Assembly: GCA_963931255.1 (NCBI GenBank)
Contig: OZ006972.1
Span: forward strand, 930,001 to 994,000
Length of the DNA stretch: 64,000 nucleotides
From: CALUVN01 sp944323595
GTDB taxonomy: Bacteria; Cyanobacteriota; Vampirovibrionia; Gastranaerophilales; Gastranaerophilaceae
Direction: 5' to 3'
A program made the translations under genes and the position numbers. The notes under the pieces are model-generated. The model had not been told where the DNA came from. It was given only the letters and a program-made list of their open reading frames with translations, and did not search any database. Position 1 is the stretch's first letter; each line of letters opens with the position of its first letter. Of the stretch, positions 24,651-32,904 are shown in pieces.

Positions 24651-26449
24651 TCATCATCCAGGCTTAATACAGCCATAAAGGCTTCTTGCGGAACTTCAAC
24701 ACGTCCGACGGATTTCATCCGTTTTTTACCTTTCTTTTGTTTTTCAAGGAGTTTGCGTTTACGTGTGATATCGCCGCCATAGCATTTATCAAGAACGTTT
24801 TTGCGCATTGCTTTAATATTAGTACGTGCAATTACACGTCCGCCGATGGCTGCCTGAATAGGAACTTCAAACAATTGCCGCGGGATTATTTCTTTAAGTT
24901 TGTTTGTTAATTTTTGTCCGATATAGTAAGCGCTGTCTTCGTGACAGATAACTGAAAGGGCATCTACGACTTCTCCTGCCAGCATAATATCAAGCTTAAC
25001 AAGTTTGGAGCGTTTATAATCGCTGAATTCATAATCAAGACTTGCATAACCTTTGGAACGTGATTTAAGCTGGTCATAAAAGTCAGTGATAACTTCACTC
25101 AAAGGTATTTCGTAATCAAGGCTGGCACGGACTTTATCAAGGTAAGTCATATTGTGAAAAATTCCGCGTTTGGTCTGGCATAAATCCATTAGAGTTCCGA
25201 CATAATCATTCGGTGTAATTATTTGTACTCTTACATAAGGTTCTTCAATAAAATCTCTTACCTGAGCCGGCGGCAGATTTGCAGGGTTATCAATTTCAAC
25301 AACTTCGCCGTTAGTTTTGTGCACTTTATAGACAACTGATGGCGCGGTTGTAACAAGTGCAAGATTGTATTCCCGCTCAAGTCTTTCCTGTGCGATTTCC
25401 ATGTGAAGCATTCCTAGAAAGCCGCAGCGGAAACCAAAACCTAATGCGCTTGATGTTTCCGGTTCAAAAGTAATACTGCTGTCGTTGAGTTTAAGCTTTT
25501 CCAGAGCTTCTTTAAGGTTATGGTAATCATCATTATCAACCGGATACATTCCGGAAAACACCATAGGCAGAGCTTCTTTATATCCCGGCAGAGGTTCTGC
25601 CGCCGGAAATTCAACATCTGTTATCGTATCACCTACAAATCTCGTTAATTCTTTTATAGAACCGGCAAAATAACCTACATCTCCGCAGACAAGTTCTTCT
25701 ACCTGTACTCTTGTAGGTGTAAGATATCCCAGTTCAACAATTTCGTACTCTTTGCCAGACGCCATAAATTTAACTTTTTCACCGAGTTTCATTTTACCGT
25801 CAATTATTTTGAAAAAGCATAAAGTCCCTAGGTATTGGTCGTAAGCACTGTCAAAAACAAGAGCCCTGAGAGGTTTATCGGTTGTATCTGCCGGAGGCGG
25901 AATGAAATCAACAACAGCTTCAAGAACATCTTCTATCCCGATACCAGCTTTGGCACTGACGGGGATTGCCATTGAGGCATCTATTCCCAGAATTTCTTCA
26001 ATTTCCTGCTTAACCCTTTCTACATCCGCAGACGGTAAATCTATTTTGTTGATAACAGGTATAATTTCAAGGTTTTGTTCAATTGCCATATAAACGTTGG
26101 CAAGAGTTTGCGCCTCTACCCCCTGTGTTGCGTCCACAATCAGGAGTGCACCCTCGCATGCCGCAAGTGAACGTGAAACTTCGTAAGAAAAATCAACGTG
26201 CCCCGGAGTATCAATGAGGTTAAGAATATAATTTTTGCCGTTTTTTGCTTTATAATTCATTCTTGCCGCATTGAGTTTAATAGTAATTCCGCGTTCGCGT
26301 TCAATGTCCATGGAATCAAGGATTTGATCCTGCATATCACGCTGTGCAACTGTTCCGGTGAATTCCAGCAATCTGTCGGCAAGTGTTGATTTTCCATGGT
26401 CTATGTGGGCAATTATGCAAAAATTTCTTACGTTTTCTTTGTATTTCAT
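24647..26449 (-). CDS. lepA: Elongation factor 4 (LepA), ribosome-associated GTPase
   Basis: 600 aa. The GTPase domain contains AHIDHGKSTL (G1), the ERERGITIK switch I region, DTPGHVDF (G3) and NKIDLP (G4). EF-G-like domains II, III and V follow, and then the LepA-specific C-terminal domain ending in the basic segment KKGKKRMKSVGRVEVP. It binds stalled ribosomes and promotes back-translocation or subunit assembly. The ATG at 26449 (MKYKENVRNF) is chosen because homologues start there and because it lies seven bases after a good promoter; the upstream TTG-type extension is not plausible. Confidence 0.95.
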   Translation of the reverse strand: MKYKENVRNFCIIAHIDHGKSTLADRLLEFTGTVAQRDMQDQILDSMDIERERGITIKLNAARMNYKAKNGKNYILNLIDTPGHVDFSYEVSRSLAACEGALLIVDATQGVEAQTLANVYMAIEQNLEIIPVINKIDLPSADVERVKQEIEEILGIDASMAIPVSAKAGIGIEDVLEAVVDFIPPPADTTDKPLRALVFDSAYDQYLGTLCFFKIIDGKMKLGEKVKFMASGKEYEIVELGYLTPTRVQVEELVCGDVGYFAGSIKELTRFVGDTITDVEFPAAEPLPGYKEALPMVFSGMYPVDNDDYHNLKEALEKLKLNDSSITFEPETSSALGFGFRCGFLGMLHMEIAQERLEREYNLALVTTAPSVVYKVHKTNGEVVEIDNPANLPPAQVRDFIEEPYVRVQIITPNDYVGTLMDLCQTKRGIFHNMTYLDKVRASLDYEIPLSEVITDFYDQLKSRSKGYASLDYEFSDYKRSKLVKLDIMLAGEVVDALSVICHEDSAYYIGQKLTNKLKEIIPRQLFEVPIQAAIGGRVIARTNIKAMRKNVLDKCYGGDITRKRKLLEKQKKGKKRMKSVGRVEVPQEAFMAVLSLDDD

Positions 26450-26456
26450 AATTATT

Positions 26457-26485
26457 ATTATATTTGAAAAAAACTTTATCTGCAA
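26457..26485 (-). promoter_or_regulatory. Promoter of lepA, predicted leaderless
   Basis: TTGCAG (26485-26480), a 17-base spacer and TATAAT (26462-26457), then seven bases to the ATG at 26449. No ribosome binding site. Confidence 0.65.
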
Positions 26486-26549
26486 ATATTACCGCCGAAA
26501 ACGGGTCGTTTGCCTCTGCCGGAGTCGATAAGTCTTTTATTCTGGTTTG

Positions 26550-26558
26550 TGTTATAAT
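26550..26558 (+). promoter_or_regulatory. Extended -10 of the 26624 gene
   Basis: TGTTATAAT, an extended -10 element, about 65 bases before the ATG. Unlike many genes here, this one has a leader and an AAAGGAG ribosome binding site. Confidence 0.55.
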
Positions 26559-26623
26559 ATTTTATACAAATGAACAAAATGCACTTAATTTTCGTTTTAA
26601 AAGGTGTGTAAAAGGAGAAAAAA

Positions 26624-27100
26624 ATGAAAAAGTTTTTATCAGTAATATTTATCTTCGCAATGTTTCTTTCAGCAGGCTTGAAAGCATTCGCTGATGAAGC
26701 AAATGAGGCGTTGGCGTTTTTTAACAGATATGTTGAGGCGGCTAATTCTTACAATCCGTCAATAACAAAGATGTACTCCCCTGATGCAAAGATTATCAGA
26801 CAGGTTGTTAAACCTGACGGAACTCTTGTTGATTTGAATACTGACACAAATACTTATATAACCCAGATGAAACTGGGGCAAACAACCGCAAAATTGAGAA
26901 AATACAAAAATACTTATAGAAAAATTACCGTATCAAAATCCGGCACCGGTTACAAAATTAGTTCTGAAAGACAGCCGACGGGTGAGACTTACTGGCTTAA
27001 AACTTACATGATAGTAAAAAAACAGCCTGACGGAAACTGGATTATCACAGAAGAAATGATGCAGACAAAAGTTCAGGCTTTATTAAAATACGCAAAATAA
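26624..27100 (+). CDS. Exported NTF2-like protein
   Basis: 158 aa. The signal peptide MKKFLSVIFIFAMFLSAGLKAFA predicts a periplasmic product of about 135 residues. The mature sequence has the cone-shaped NTF2/SnoaL pattern: a first helix pair (EALAFFNRYVEAANSYNPSI), MYSPDAKIIRQVV, and a beta-sheet ending in GNWIITEEMMQTKVQ. The family binds small ligands or serves as an assembly domain; no catalytic residues stand out. Confidence 0.7.
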   Translation: MKKFLSVIFIFAMFLSAGLKAFADEANEALAFFNRYVEAANSYNPSITKMYSPDAKIIRQVVKPDGTLVDLNTDTNTYITQMKLGQTTAKLRKYKNTYRKITVSKSGTGYKISSERQPTGETYWLKTYMIVKKQPDGNWIITEEMMQTKVQALLKYAK

Positions 27101-27113
27101 GTTTATAATTTTT

Positions 27114-27181
27114 AAAAAGGTATTAATTTTGGTATAATGCAAATAAACAAATTTGTTTAAAACAAAATTGGTACCTTTTTT
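27114..27181 (+). terminator. Long inverted repeat enclosing the aroC -10 box
   Basis: AAAAAGGTATTAATTTT (27114-27130) pairs with AAAATTGGTACCTTTTT (27164-27180) with two G.U positions, and ends in T6. It can act as the terminator of the upstream gene. Its loop contains TATAAT (27133-27138), which is a likely aroC promoter element. Confidence 0.6.
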
Positions 27182-27216
27182 GTAACCGGCATAAGATAAA
27201 AAGAGCAGGAAAGAAT

Positions 27217-28275
27217 ATGAACAAATTCAGATTTTTAACATCGGGAGAAAGCCACGGAAAATGTTTAACGGCAATAATAGAGGGATTACCGTCAGGGCTG
27301 GAAATTGATGAAGATTTTATAAACGAAGAACTGAAAAGACGCCAGCAGGGGTATGGACGCGGCGGCAGAATGAAAATTGAAACAGATACTGTTGAAATTA
27401 CCTCGGGCGTCAGGTTTGGCAAAACTACAGGAGCACCGGTTTGTCTTGTAATAAGAAACAAAGATTTTGCTAACTGGGAAAAAATTATGAGTACCTCACC
27501 GGAAGATGAAACTGATGAAAAGTCTTTTACAACAATACGTCCGGGGCATGCCGATTATGCAGGAAGTGTTAAATATAATCATAAGGATTTGAGGAATGTT
27601 CTTGAACGCTCAAGTGCGCGGAAAACAGCCATAGAAGTTGCGGTTGGCGCGGTGGCAAAACTTTTGCTTAAAGAATTTAATATCCACGGTCACTCTTATA
27701 TAATTCAGATAGGCAAAGGGCTTGTGGAAGAAGATTTCCACCGTGAAATTGATAACGCAAAAGCTTCAGGTGATACTTTAGGCGGAAAATTTGAAGTTGT
27801 GTATGAAAATATTCCGGTAGGTTTAGGCTCTTTTGTTCACTGGGACAGAAAGCTCGACGGCAGAATTGCACAGGCTGTAATGAGTATTCCTGCCGTCAAA
27901 GTTGTTGAAATCGGTACAAATCCGCTCGGTATAAAAGGCAGTCAGTACCACGACGAAATATATCTGGAAAACGGTGCCGTGAAACACAGAACAAACAACG
28001 CCGGAGGTATAGAAGGCGGCATGTCTAACGGTGAAAATATAACGGTAAAAGCCGTTATGAAACCGATTCCGACGCTCAGAAAACCTTTAAAATCTATTGA
28101 TATAAAAGAGATGACAGAGGCAGAGGCTCATTTTGAACGCTCTGACACGTGCGCGGTAGAAGCATGTGCTGTGGTTGCCGAAAGTCGTGTTGCCTGGATA
28201 CTGGCAGACGAAATTTTAACAAAATTCGGGGGCGACAGCCTTGATGAAATTAAGAGAAATTTCGGTCAAAGTTAA
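27217..28275 (+). CDS. aroC: Chorismate synthase
   Basis: 352 aa, the FMNH2-dependent last step of the shikimate pathway. Family signatures: FLTSGESHGKCL at the N-terminus, RRQQGYGRGGRMKIE, RPGHADYAG, the SSARKTAIEVAVGAVAK segment and GGIEGGMSNGE; D335-region FGGDSL at the end. An AGGAAAG site precedes the ATG. der follows after 24 bases. Confidence 0.96.
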   Translation: MNKFRFLTSGESHGKCLTAIIEGLPSGLEIDEDFINEELKRRQQGYGRGGRMKIETDTVEITSGVRFGKTTGAPVCLVIRNKDFANWEKIMSTSPEDETDEKSFTTIRPGHADYAGSVKYNHKDLRNVLERSSARKTAIEVAVGAVAKLLLKEFNIHGHSYIIQIGKGLVEEDFHREIDNAKASGDTLGGKFEVVYENIPVGLGSFVHWDRKLDGRIAQAVMSIPAVKVVEIGTNPLGIKGSQYHDEIYLENGAVKHRTNNAGGIEGGMSNGENITVKAVMKPIPTLRKPLKSIDIKEMTEAEAHFERSDTCAVEACAVVAESRVAWILADEILTKFGGDSLDEIKRNFGQS

Positions 28276-28284
28276 AAATATTCA

Positions 28285-28293
28285 TGCTACAAT
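28285..28293 (+). promoter_or_regulatory. Extended -10 of der, predicted leaderless
   Basis: TGCTACAAT, six bases before the ATG at 28300. It lies in the short gap after aroC, so der has its own start signal. Confidence 0.55.
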
Positions 28294-28299
28294 ATTTTT

Positions 28300-29634
28300 A
28301 TGAAAAGAAAACCGATAGTCGCAATAGTAGGACGCCCGAATGTCGGGAAATCAACTCTGGTAAACCGTTTAATCGGCCACCGGAATTCAATAGTTGATGA
28401 CCGTCCGGGGGTTACCAGAGACAGAATATATTTTGATGTTGAATGGCAGAACAAAATTTTTACCGTAATAGACACGGGCGGAATTGTTCCGGGTGATGAA
28501 GATGAAATAATGCTGTCTATCTATGATCAGGCAAAAATTGCCTGCGATGAGGCTGACAAGATTATTTTTGTTGTTGACGGCAAAGACGGGGTTCATCCTG
28601 TTGATGAAGATATTGCAAATATTCTCCGCCAATCTGACAAGCCGGTTTTTCTTGCCGTGAATAAACTTGATAACCCTGATTCCCTTGCTATGATGAGCGA
28701 TTTTTACTCGCTTGCAATCGGTGAACCCATCGGGATTTCTGCATTACACGGAAGCGGCGGGGTCGGTGATTTGCTTGATGCTGTGACTTCTGATTTTGAA
28801 ATTATCGAAGATGTTGACAGCGAAGAAACGATTAAAATCGCAATAGTAGGACGTCCGAATGCTGGCAAATCTTCTATAGTTAATGCTCTTTTAAATGAAG
28901 ACAGGGTAATAGTTTCCGATATATCAGGCACAACACGCGACAGTATAGACAGCCGTATTAAATACCACGGTAAGGAATTTATAATAGTTGATACTGCGGG
29001 AATTCGCAAAAAAGCAAAAGTTGAATGGGGCGTTGAAAAATTTGCGGTCGACCGTGCAATCCGTTCTATTAGAGATTGTGATGTTGCTGTTCTTGTAATA
29101 GATGCAACTCAGGGAATTTCCGATCAGGATAAAAAGATTTCTTCTATTATAACAGAAGCCGGTAAGGGGCTGATTGTTGCCGTTAATAAATGGGACTTGA
29201 TTGAAGATAAAAAATCAAATACAATCAATCAGTTTGATTTGAAAATTGCTAATGAAATTCCGTTTCTGGATTTTGCGCCGAAAATTTATATCAGTGCTGT
29301 GACAAAACAGCGTTTGAATCAGATATTTGAAAAATCTGTAGAGGTTTATGAACAATGCACCAAACGCGTTTCAACAGGTCTTTTGAACAAAGTTATAAAC
29401 GAAGCATACGTTCTTAACCCGCCTCAAAGCGTTAAAAATGCAAGACTCAAAATTTTATATACTACACAGATTAACGTACAGCCGCCGTCTTTTGTGCTGT
29501 TTGTTAATAATGAAGAATTGTTGAAAGATCATTACAAACGTTATATTGAAAACAAACTCCGTGAAGCTTTCGGCTTCTTTGGCACACCAATCAGAATATC
29601 TGTCCGCTCACGCGGCGATAAAAATAAAAAATAA
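28300..29634 (+). CDS. der: Ribosome assembly GTPase Der (EngA)
   Basis: 444 aa. Two tandem Ras-like GTPase domains: first GRPNVGKSTL with DTGGIV and NKLD; second GRPNAGKSSI with DTAGIRKK and NKWD. A KH-like domain that contacts 23S rRNA follows, ending SVRSRGDKNKK. It is essential for 50S subunit maturation in most bacteria. It is followed by a hairpin terminator. Confidence 0.97.
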   Translation: MKRKPIVAIVGRPNVGKSTLVNRLIGHRNSIVDDRPGVTRDRIYFDVEWQNKIFTVIDTGGIVPGDEDEIMLSIYDQAKIACDEADKIIFVVDGKDGVHPVDEDIANILRQSDKPVFLAVNKLDNPDSLAMMSDFYSLAIGEPIGISALHGSGGVGDLLDAVTSDFEIIEDVDSEETIKIAIVGRPNAGKSSIVNALLNEDRVIVSDISGTTRDSIDSRIKYHGKEFIIVDTAGIRKKAKVEWGVEKFAVDRAIRSIRDCDVAVLVIDATQGISDQDKKISSIITEAGKGLIVAVNKWDLIEDKKSNTINQFDLKIANEIPFLDFAPKIYISAVTKQRLNQIFEKSVEVYEQCTKRVSTGLLNKVINEAYVLNPPQSVKNARLKILYTTQINVQPPSFVLFVNNEELLKDHYKRYIENKLREAFGFFGTPIRISVRSRGDKNKK

Positions 29635-29647
29635 ACATAATAAAAAA

Positions 29648-29673
29648 CCGGCAAAAGTGGATTTTTTTGCCGG
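29648..29673 (+). terminator. Terminator after der
   Basis: CCGGCAAAA and TTTTGCCGG form a 9-bp stem with an 8-base loop, 13 bases after the der stop. The T-tract after it is weak (CTTTACTTT). Confidence 0.7.
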
Positions 29674-29751
29674 CTTTACTTTAAAGAATATTTAAAGTAA
29701 AGAGGTGATGTGATTACATATATTTAATTTTGTGTACGGAGTTTTCTTTTT

Positions 29752-31149
29752 TTAAATTTTGCTTCCGGTTGCTTTATACAGACCAATTGCGTCTACCATA
29801 AATTCAACCTTGTTTTGTGCAAGAGTTTTATCCATATCAAGCAGATTTTCCTGTTTTTGAATTAAATCAAGTTTGGAAATTGTTCCCTGATTAAATTTTG
29901 CCTCGGAATAAGCAAAATCTTTTGCTTCTAAATCTCTTTGTTTTTGGACTTTATCAAGTTTGTCTTTATCCATTTTCACACACAAAAGGGCGTCGTTGAC
30001 TTCCTGAATTGCGGTGAGGTTTGTTTTGTAGTACTGTTGCAAAACGCGTTCATAGCTGTATTTTCTAATTTTTAAATTAGCCATTCTTGATCCGCCTGTG
30101 AACAACGGCCAGAAAAGTCCGCCCCCGAGAGCCATCAACGCGTTACGTGTTGTAAACACGCTGCCTAAATCGTTTGCGTTAAAGAACATCAAGCCGCCGA
30201 GGTTGATTGACGGGAGGAATTCTTTACGCGCAACCCGGACATCTATGCCGGCTTTTTCAACCATTTTTTCTGCTTTTAAATAATCCGGTCTTTGAACAAT
30301 AATTTCTGTTGCGATTGTTTCAGGTACTGACAGATTACTGTTTATGCTGTCAAAAGATGCTCTTGCAAGAGAAGAGGCATTTTCAGGACTTTCACCAATT
30401 AATACACATAACTGGTTTAATAGTTTATCGCGCTGTTTTGTCAGGTCAACCAGAGTTGTCATGCCCTCTACATATTCTTTATTGGCTCTTACAACATCAG
30501 CGGTTGAAACAAGACCTTCTTTATTGCTTAATTCCATCAAATCATAAATATTTTTTCTTATTTCGACGATATTTTGCTGAATTTCAATAGTTTTGTCGAG
30601 GCTTACAATATTTAAATAAGTTGTGCCGACTGCTGATGCTATTGAAATATAAGCAGCGCGCTCATCAAATTTTGCAGCTTCGTAAAGTTTCTTAACAGAT
30701 TTTGTTTTATCTCTGTTTTTTAAGAAAATATCTACTTCGTAAGATGCTATTCCGGGTACCGCAAAAGCCCAGTCACTGTTTGTTGTTCCAGGCATTTTGG
30801 CATACCCCGGCATGAAACCTGCACCAATTTGAGGTAATTCATTTGCAAACTGTGCTCTTGTTTGTTGATAATATTCTTGAACAGCCAGAGATGCTGATTT
30901 TAAATCGTAGTTATTTTCTATCGCTTTATTTATATAACCTGTCAAAATACTGTCATTGAAACGGTTCCACCATTCCATGTTTGTATATTCATATTTGTAA
31001 GACGGGTCATATTTTTTGTCCTTTTTGACCATGCTTTTGAATTCATGCGGGGCTTTAGGGGTTGAATCTTCTTTTGCAAGTGTCATTAAAGTACCGCAAT
31101 TCATGTTCAAAATCCCTGCTAATAGTGCTATTGTGATTATCTTTTTCAA
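29752..31149 (-). CDS. Outer-membrane efflux channel (NodT/OprM-like) of the Emr locus
   Basis: 465 aa. A signal peptide (MKKIITIALLAGILNMNC) is followed by an OEP domain in two halves (NMEWWNRFNDSILTGYINKA, IENNYDLKSASLAVQE, and LFWPLFTGGSRMANL, the NodT-type hallmark). The Cys after NMN does not fit a strict lipobox. The start is TTG, with AGAGGAA upstream. It is divergent from marR-emrA-emrB across a 117-base control region, so it is very probably the outer-membrane partner of EmrAB. Confidence 0.85.
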   Translation of the reverse strand: MKKIITIALLAGILNMNCGTLMTLAKEDSTPKAPHEFKSMVKKDKKYDPSYKYEYTNMEWWNRFNDSILTGYINKAIENNYDLKSASLAVQEYYQQTRAQFANELPQIGAGFMPGYAKMPGTTNSDWAFAVPGIASYEVDIFLKNRDKTKSVKKLYEAAKFDERAAYISIASAVGTTYLNIVSLDKTIEIQQNIVEIRKNIYDLMELSNKEGLVSTADVVRANKEYVEGMTTLVDLTKQRDKLLNQLCVLIGESPENASSLARASFDSINSNLSVPETIATEIIVQRPDYLKAEKMVEKAGIDVRVARKEFLPSINLGGLMFFNANDLGSVFTTRNALMALGGGLFWPLFTGGSRMANLKIRKYSYERVLQQYYKTNLTAIQEVNDALLCVKMDKDKLDKVQKQRDLEAKDFAYSEAKFNQGTISKLDLIQKQENLLDMDKTLAQNKVEFMVDAIGLYKATGSKI

Positions 31150-31205
31150 TTTTTCAATTCCTCTAATTAAACTACTTGCATTTCTATAATTAGTATGTTA
31201 GCATA

Positions 31206-31256
31206 ATATTGTTGTAAATGCAACATATTTTTTTTACAACATACTGTTAAAATAAT
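31206..31256. promoter_or_regulatory. Divergent control region with probable MarR operators
   Basis: TGTTG-N6-CAACA (31210-31225) is an inverted repeat and a further half-site ACAAC lies at 31237-31241. An extended -10 (TGTTAAAAT, 31245-31253) for marR directly follows. The placement suits autorepression and joint control of both divergent units by the MarR protein. Confidence 0.5.
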
Positions 31257-31265
31257 AAAGGATAT

Positions 31266-31736
31266 TTGAAAAAGATGTCAAAATGCTTACACTATACAGA
31301 TACGCTTAATTATGAAATAGAACAAGTTGCCAGACTTTTACGTTTAATTAGTATAAGAGTATTTGAGAAGCTTGAAATAGATGTTACACCTGATGAATAT
31401 GTTGCTCTGGACACAATATTATGTAATTCCAGTATATGTCAGCGTGATCTTGCAAAATTGATATTAAAAGATAGGGCTAATACGGGTAGAATATTGAACT
31501 CATTAGAAGAAAAAGGATTTATTACACGATTTATTGATACAAAAAATAACAGGCTTGTAAAAAAAATGGGTCTGACCGAAAATGGTGTCAGAAAAATTCA
31601 GCAGATAAATAAAAAAATAGAAGGCTTTATAAATTCCTCTAAACGCAAATTAACAGATGAGGAGTTGGAAAATCTACATTGCTCTTTAAAGAAATTTCGT
31701 TGTAATTTAGAAGAAGTTTTTGAAATGAATATATAA
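31266..31736 (+). CDS. MarR-family transcriptional regulator
   Basis: About 153-156 aa. A winged-helix MarR domain: helices ICQRDLAKLILKDRANTGRI (recognition region) and the wing EEKGFITRFIDTKNNRL, flanked by dimerisation helices. It starts at TTG 31266 or ATG 31275. It heads the emrA-emrB unit and probably represses it and the divergent channel gene until an inhibitor binds. Confidence 0.88.
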   Translation: MKKMSKCLHYTDTLNYEIEQVARLLRLISIRVFEKLEIDVTPDEYVALDTILCNSSICQRDLAKLILKDRANTGRILNSLEEKGFITRFIDTKNNRLVKKMGLTENGVRKIQQINKKIEGFINSSKRKLTDEELENLHCSLKKFRCNLEEVFEMNI

Positions 31737-31762
31737 TATTAGCAATATAAAAAGAGGTAATC

Positions 31763-32770
31763 ATGGAAGAAGAAAAAAATCAGTCAACAGAACATGCAGA
31801 AGATGCAAAAAATGATAAAAAGAAAAAAATTAACAAACCGACGCTTATCGGTATCATAATTCTGGCTGCTCTCGGAGTCGGATATTTTGTTCATGAAGCT
31901 TTGATGTTTCAATCAACGGATGATGCTTATGTTGAAACAACTACGGTATCTGTTGCTCCGCGTGTAAGCGGTCAGATTGTTGAAGTCATGATAACAGATA
32001 ACCAGCCGATAGAAGAAGGCGACGAAATTGCTAAAATAGATGATACTGATTATAAAGTCGCTCTTGATTCTGCTAAGGCTCGTTATGAGAGAATACTTCT
32101 TAATCAGGAAAATGCAAAAGCTAACTACAATGCAATGCAATCAGCAATTGACAGTGCTAAAGCAGATTTAGACAGATATAAAAATCTTTATGCAACAGGT
32201 GCTGTTTCTAAACAGGCACTTGATAATGCCCAAACAAAATATGATTCTGCAGTTGCAAACTTAACAAATGCAGATCAGGCTTTGTTATCAAAAGAAAATA
32301 ATAAAGTTGCTGATGCTGACCTGAAAGAAGCAAAAGCCGCAATGGAACAGGCTGAATTGAATCTTTCATACACAACAATAAAAGCGCCTCAATCCGGAAC
32401 AATTGCATCAAGAAGAGTAGAAAAAGGTATGTACGTAAATGTTGGTTCTCCTCTGTGTACAATCGTTCCGCACAATGTCTGGGTTGTTGCAAACTTTAAA
32501 GAAAACCAGTTAAGACACATGAAACCGGGACAGCCGGTTGATATTAAAGTTGATACTTATCCGAATAAAGTATTTAAAGGTCAGATTGACAGTATCCAGA
32601 GAAGTTCAGGTGCAAAAGCAAGTTTGTTCCCGCCTGAAAATGCTGTTGGTTCTTTCGTCAAAATTGTACAGCGTGTTCCTGTAAAAATTGTATTCACTGA
32701 AGAAATTGATCCGAATGAATATAATATTGTACCGGGTATGTCTGTAGTTCCGAAAGTAAGAGTTAAGTAG
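31763..32770 (+). CDS. emrA: EmrA-type membrane fusion protein (HlyD family)
   Basis: 335 aa. One N-terminal transmembrane helix (TLIGIIILAALGVGYFVHEA), then QSTDDAYVETTTVSVAPRVSG (the EmrA/HlyD biotinyl-lipoyl opening), a coiled-coil hairpin (about residues 110-200), and a second lipoyl half (YTTIKAPQSGTIASRRVEKG) plus beta-barrel. It is the periplasmic adaptor joining EmrB to the outer-membrane channel. AAGAGGTAAT precedes the ATG. Confidence 0.93.
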   Translation: MEEEKNQSTEHAEDAKNDKKKKINKPTLIGIIILAALGVGYFVHEALMFQSTDDAYVETTTVSVAPRVSGQIVEVMITDNQPIEEGDEIAKIDDTDYKVALDSAKARYERILLNQENAKANYNAMQSAIDSAKADLDRYKNLYATGAVSKQALDNAQTKYDSAVANLTNADQALLSKENNKVADADLKEAKAAMEQAELNLSYTTIKAPQSGTIASRRVEKGMYVNVGSPLCTIVPHNVWVVANFKENQLRHMKPGQPVDIKVDTYPNKVFKGQIDSIQRSSGAKASLFPPENAVGSFVKIVQRVPVKIVFTEEIDPNEYNIVPGMSVVPKVRVK

Positions 32771-32788
32771 GATTTAAATATAATAAAT

Positions 32789-32879
32789 TAAGCTAAATTA
32801 GTGAATAGTCCGATATTAATGCCTCAGGCAGAAAAGATGAATCTCCTTTTCGACACGGGCTGTTCACTATTTGGCTATA
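32789..32879 (+). repeat. Large imperfect stem-loop between emrA and emrB
   Basis: About 22 bases at each end pair (GCTAAATTAGTGAATAGTCC with GGGCTGTTCACTATTTGGCT, mismatches and G.U included). The left arm GTGAATAGTCCGAT resembles the start of the 74-bp stem-loop repeat at 11921 and 17372, so it may be a decayed copy. It could attenuate emrB or stabilise emrA mRNA. Confidence 0.55.
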
Positions 32880-32904
32880 GAAAAATATTAAAAAGGTTAG
32901 AAAA

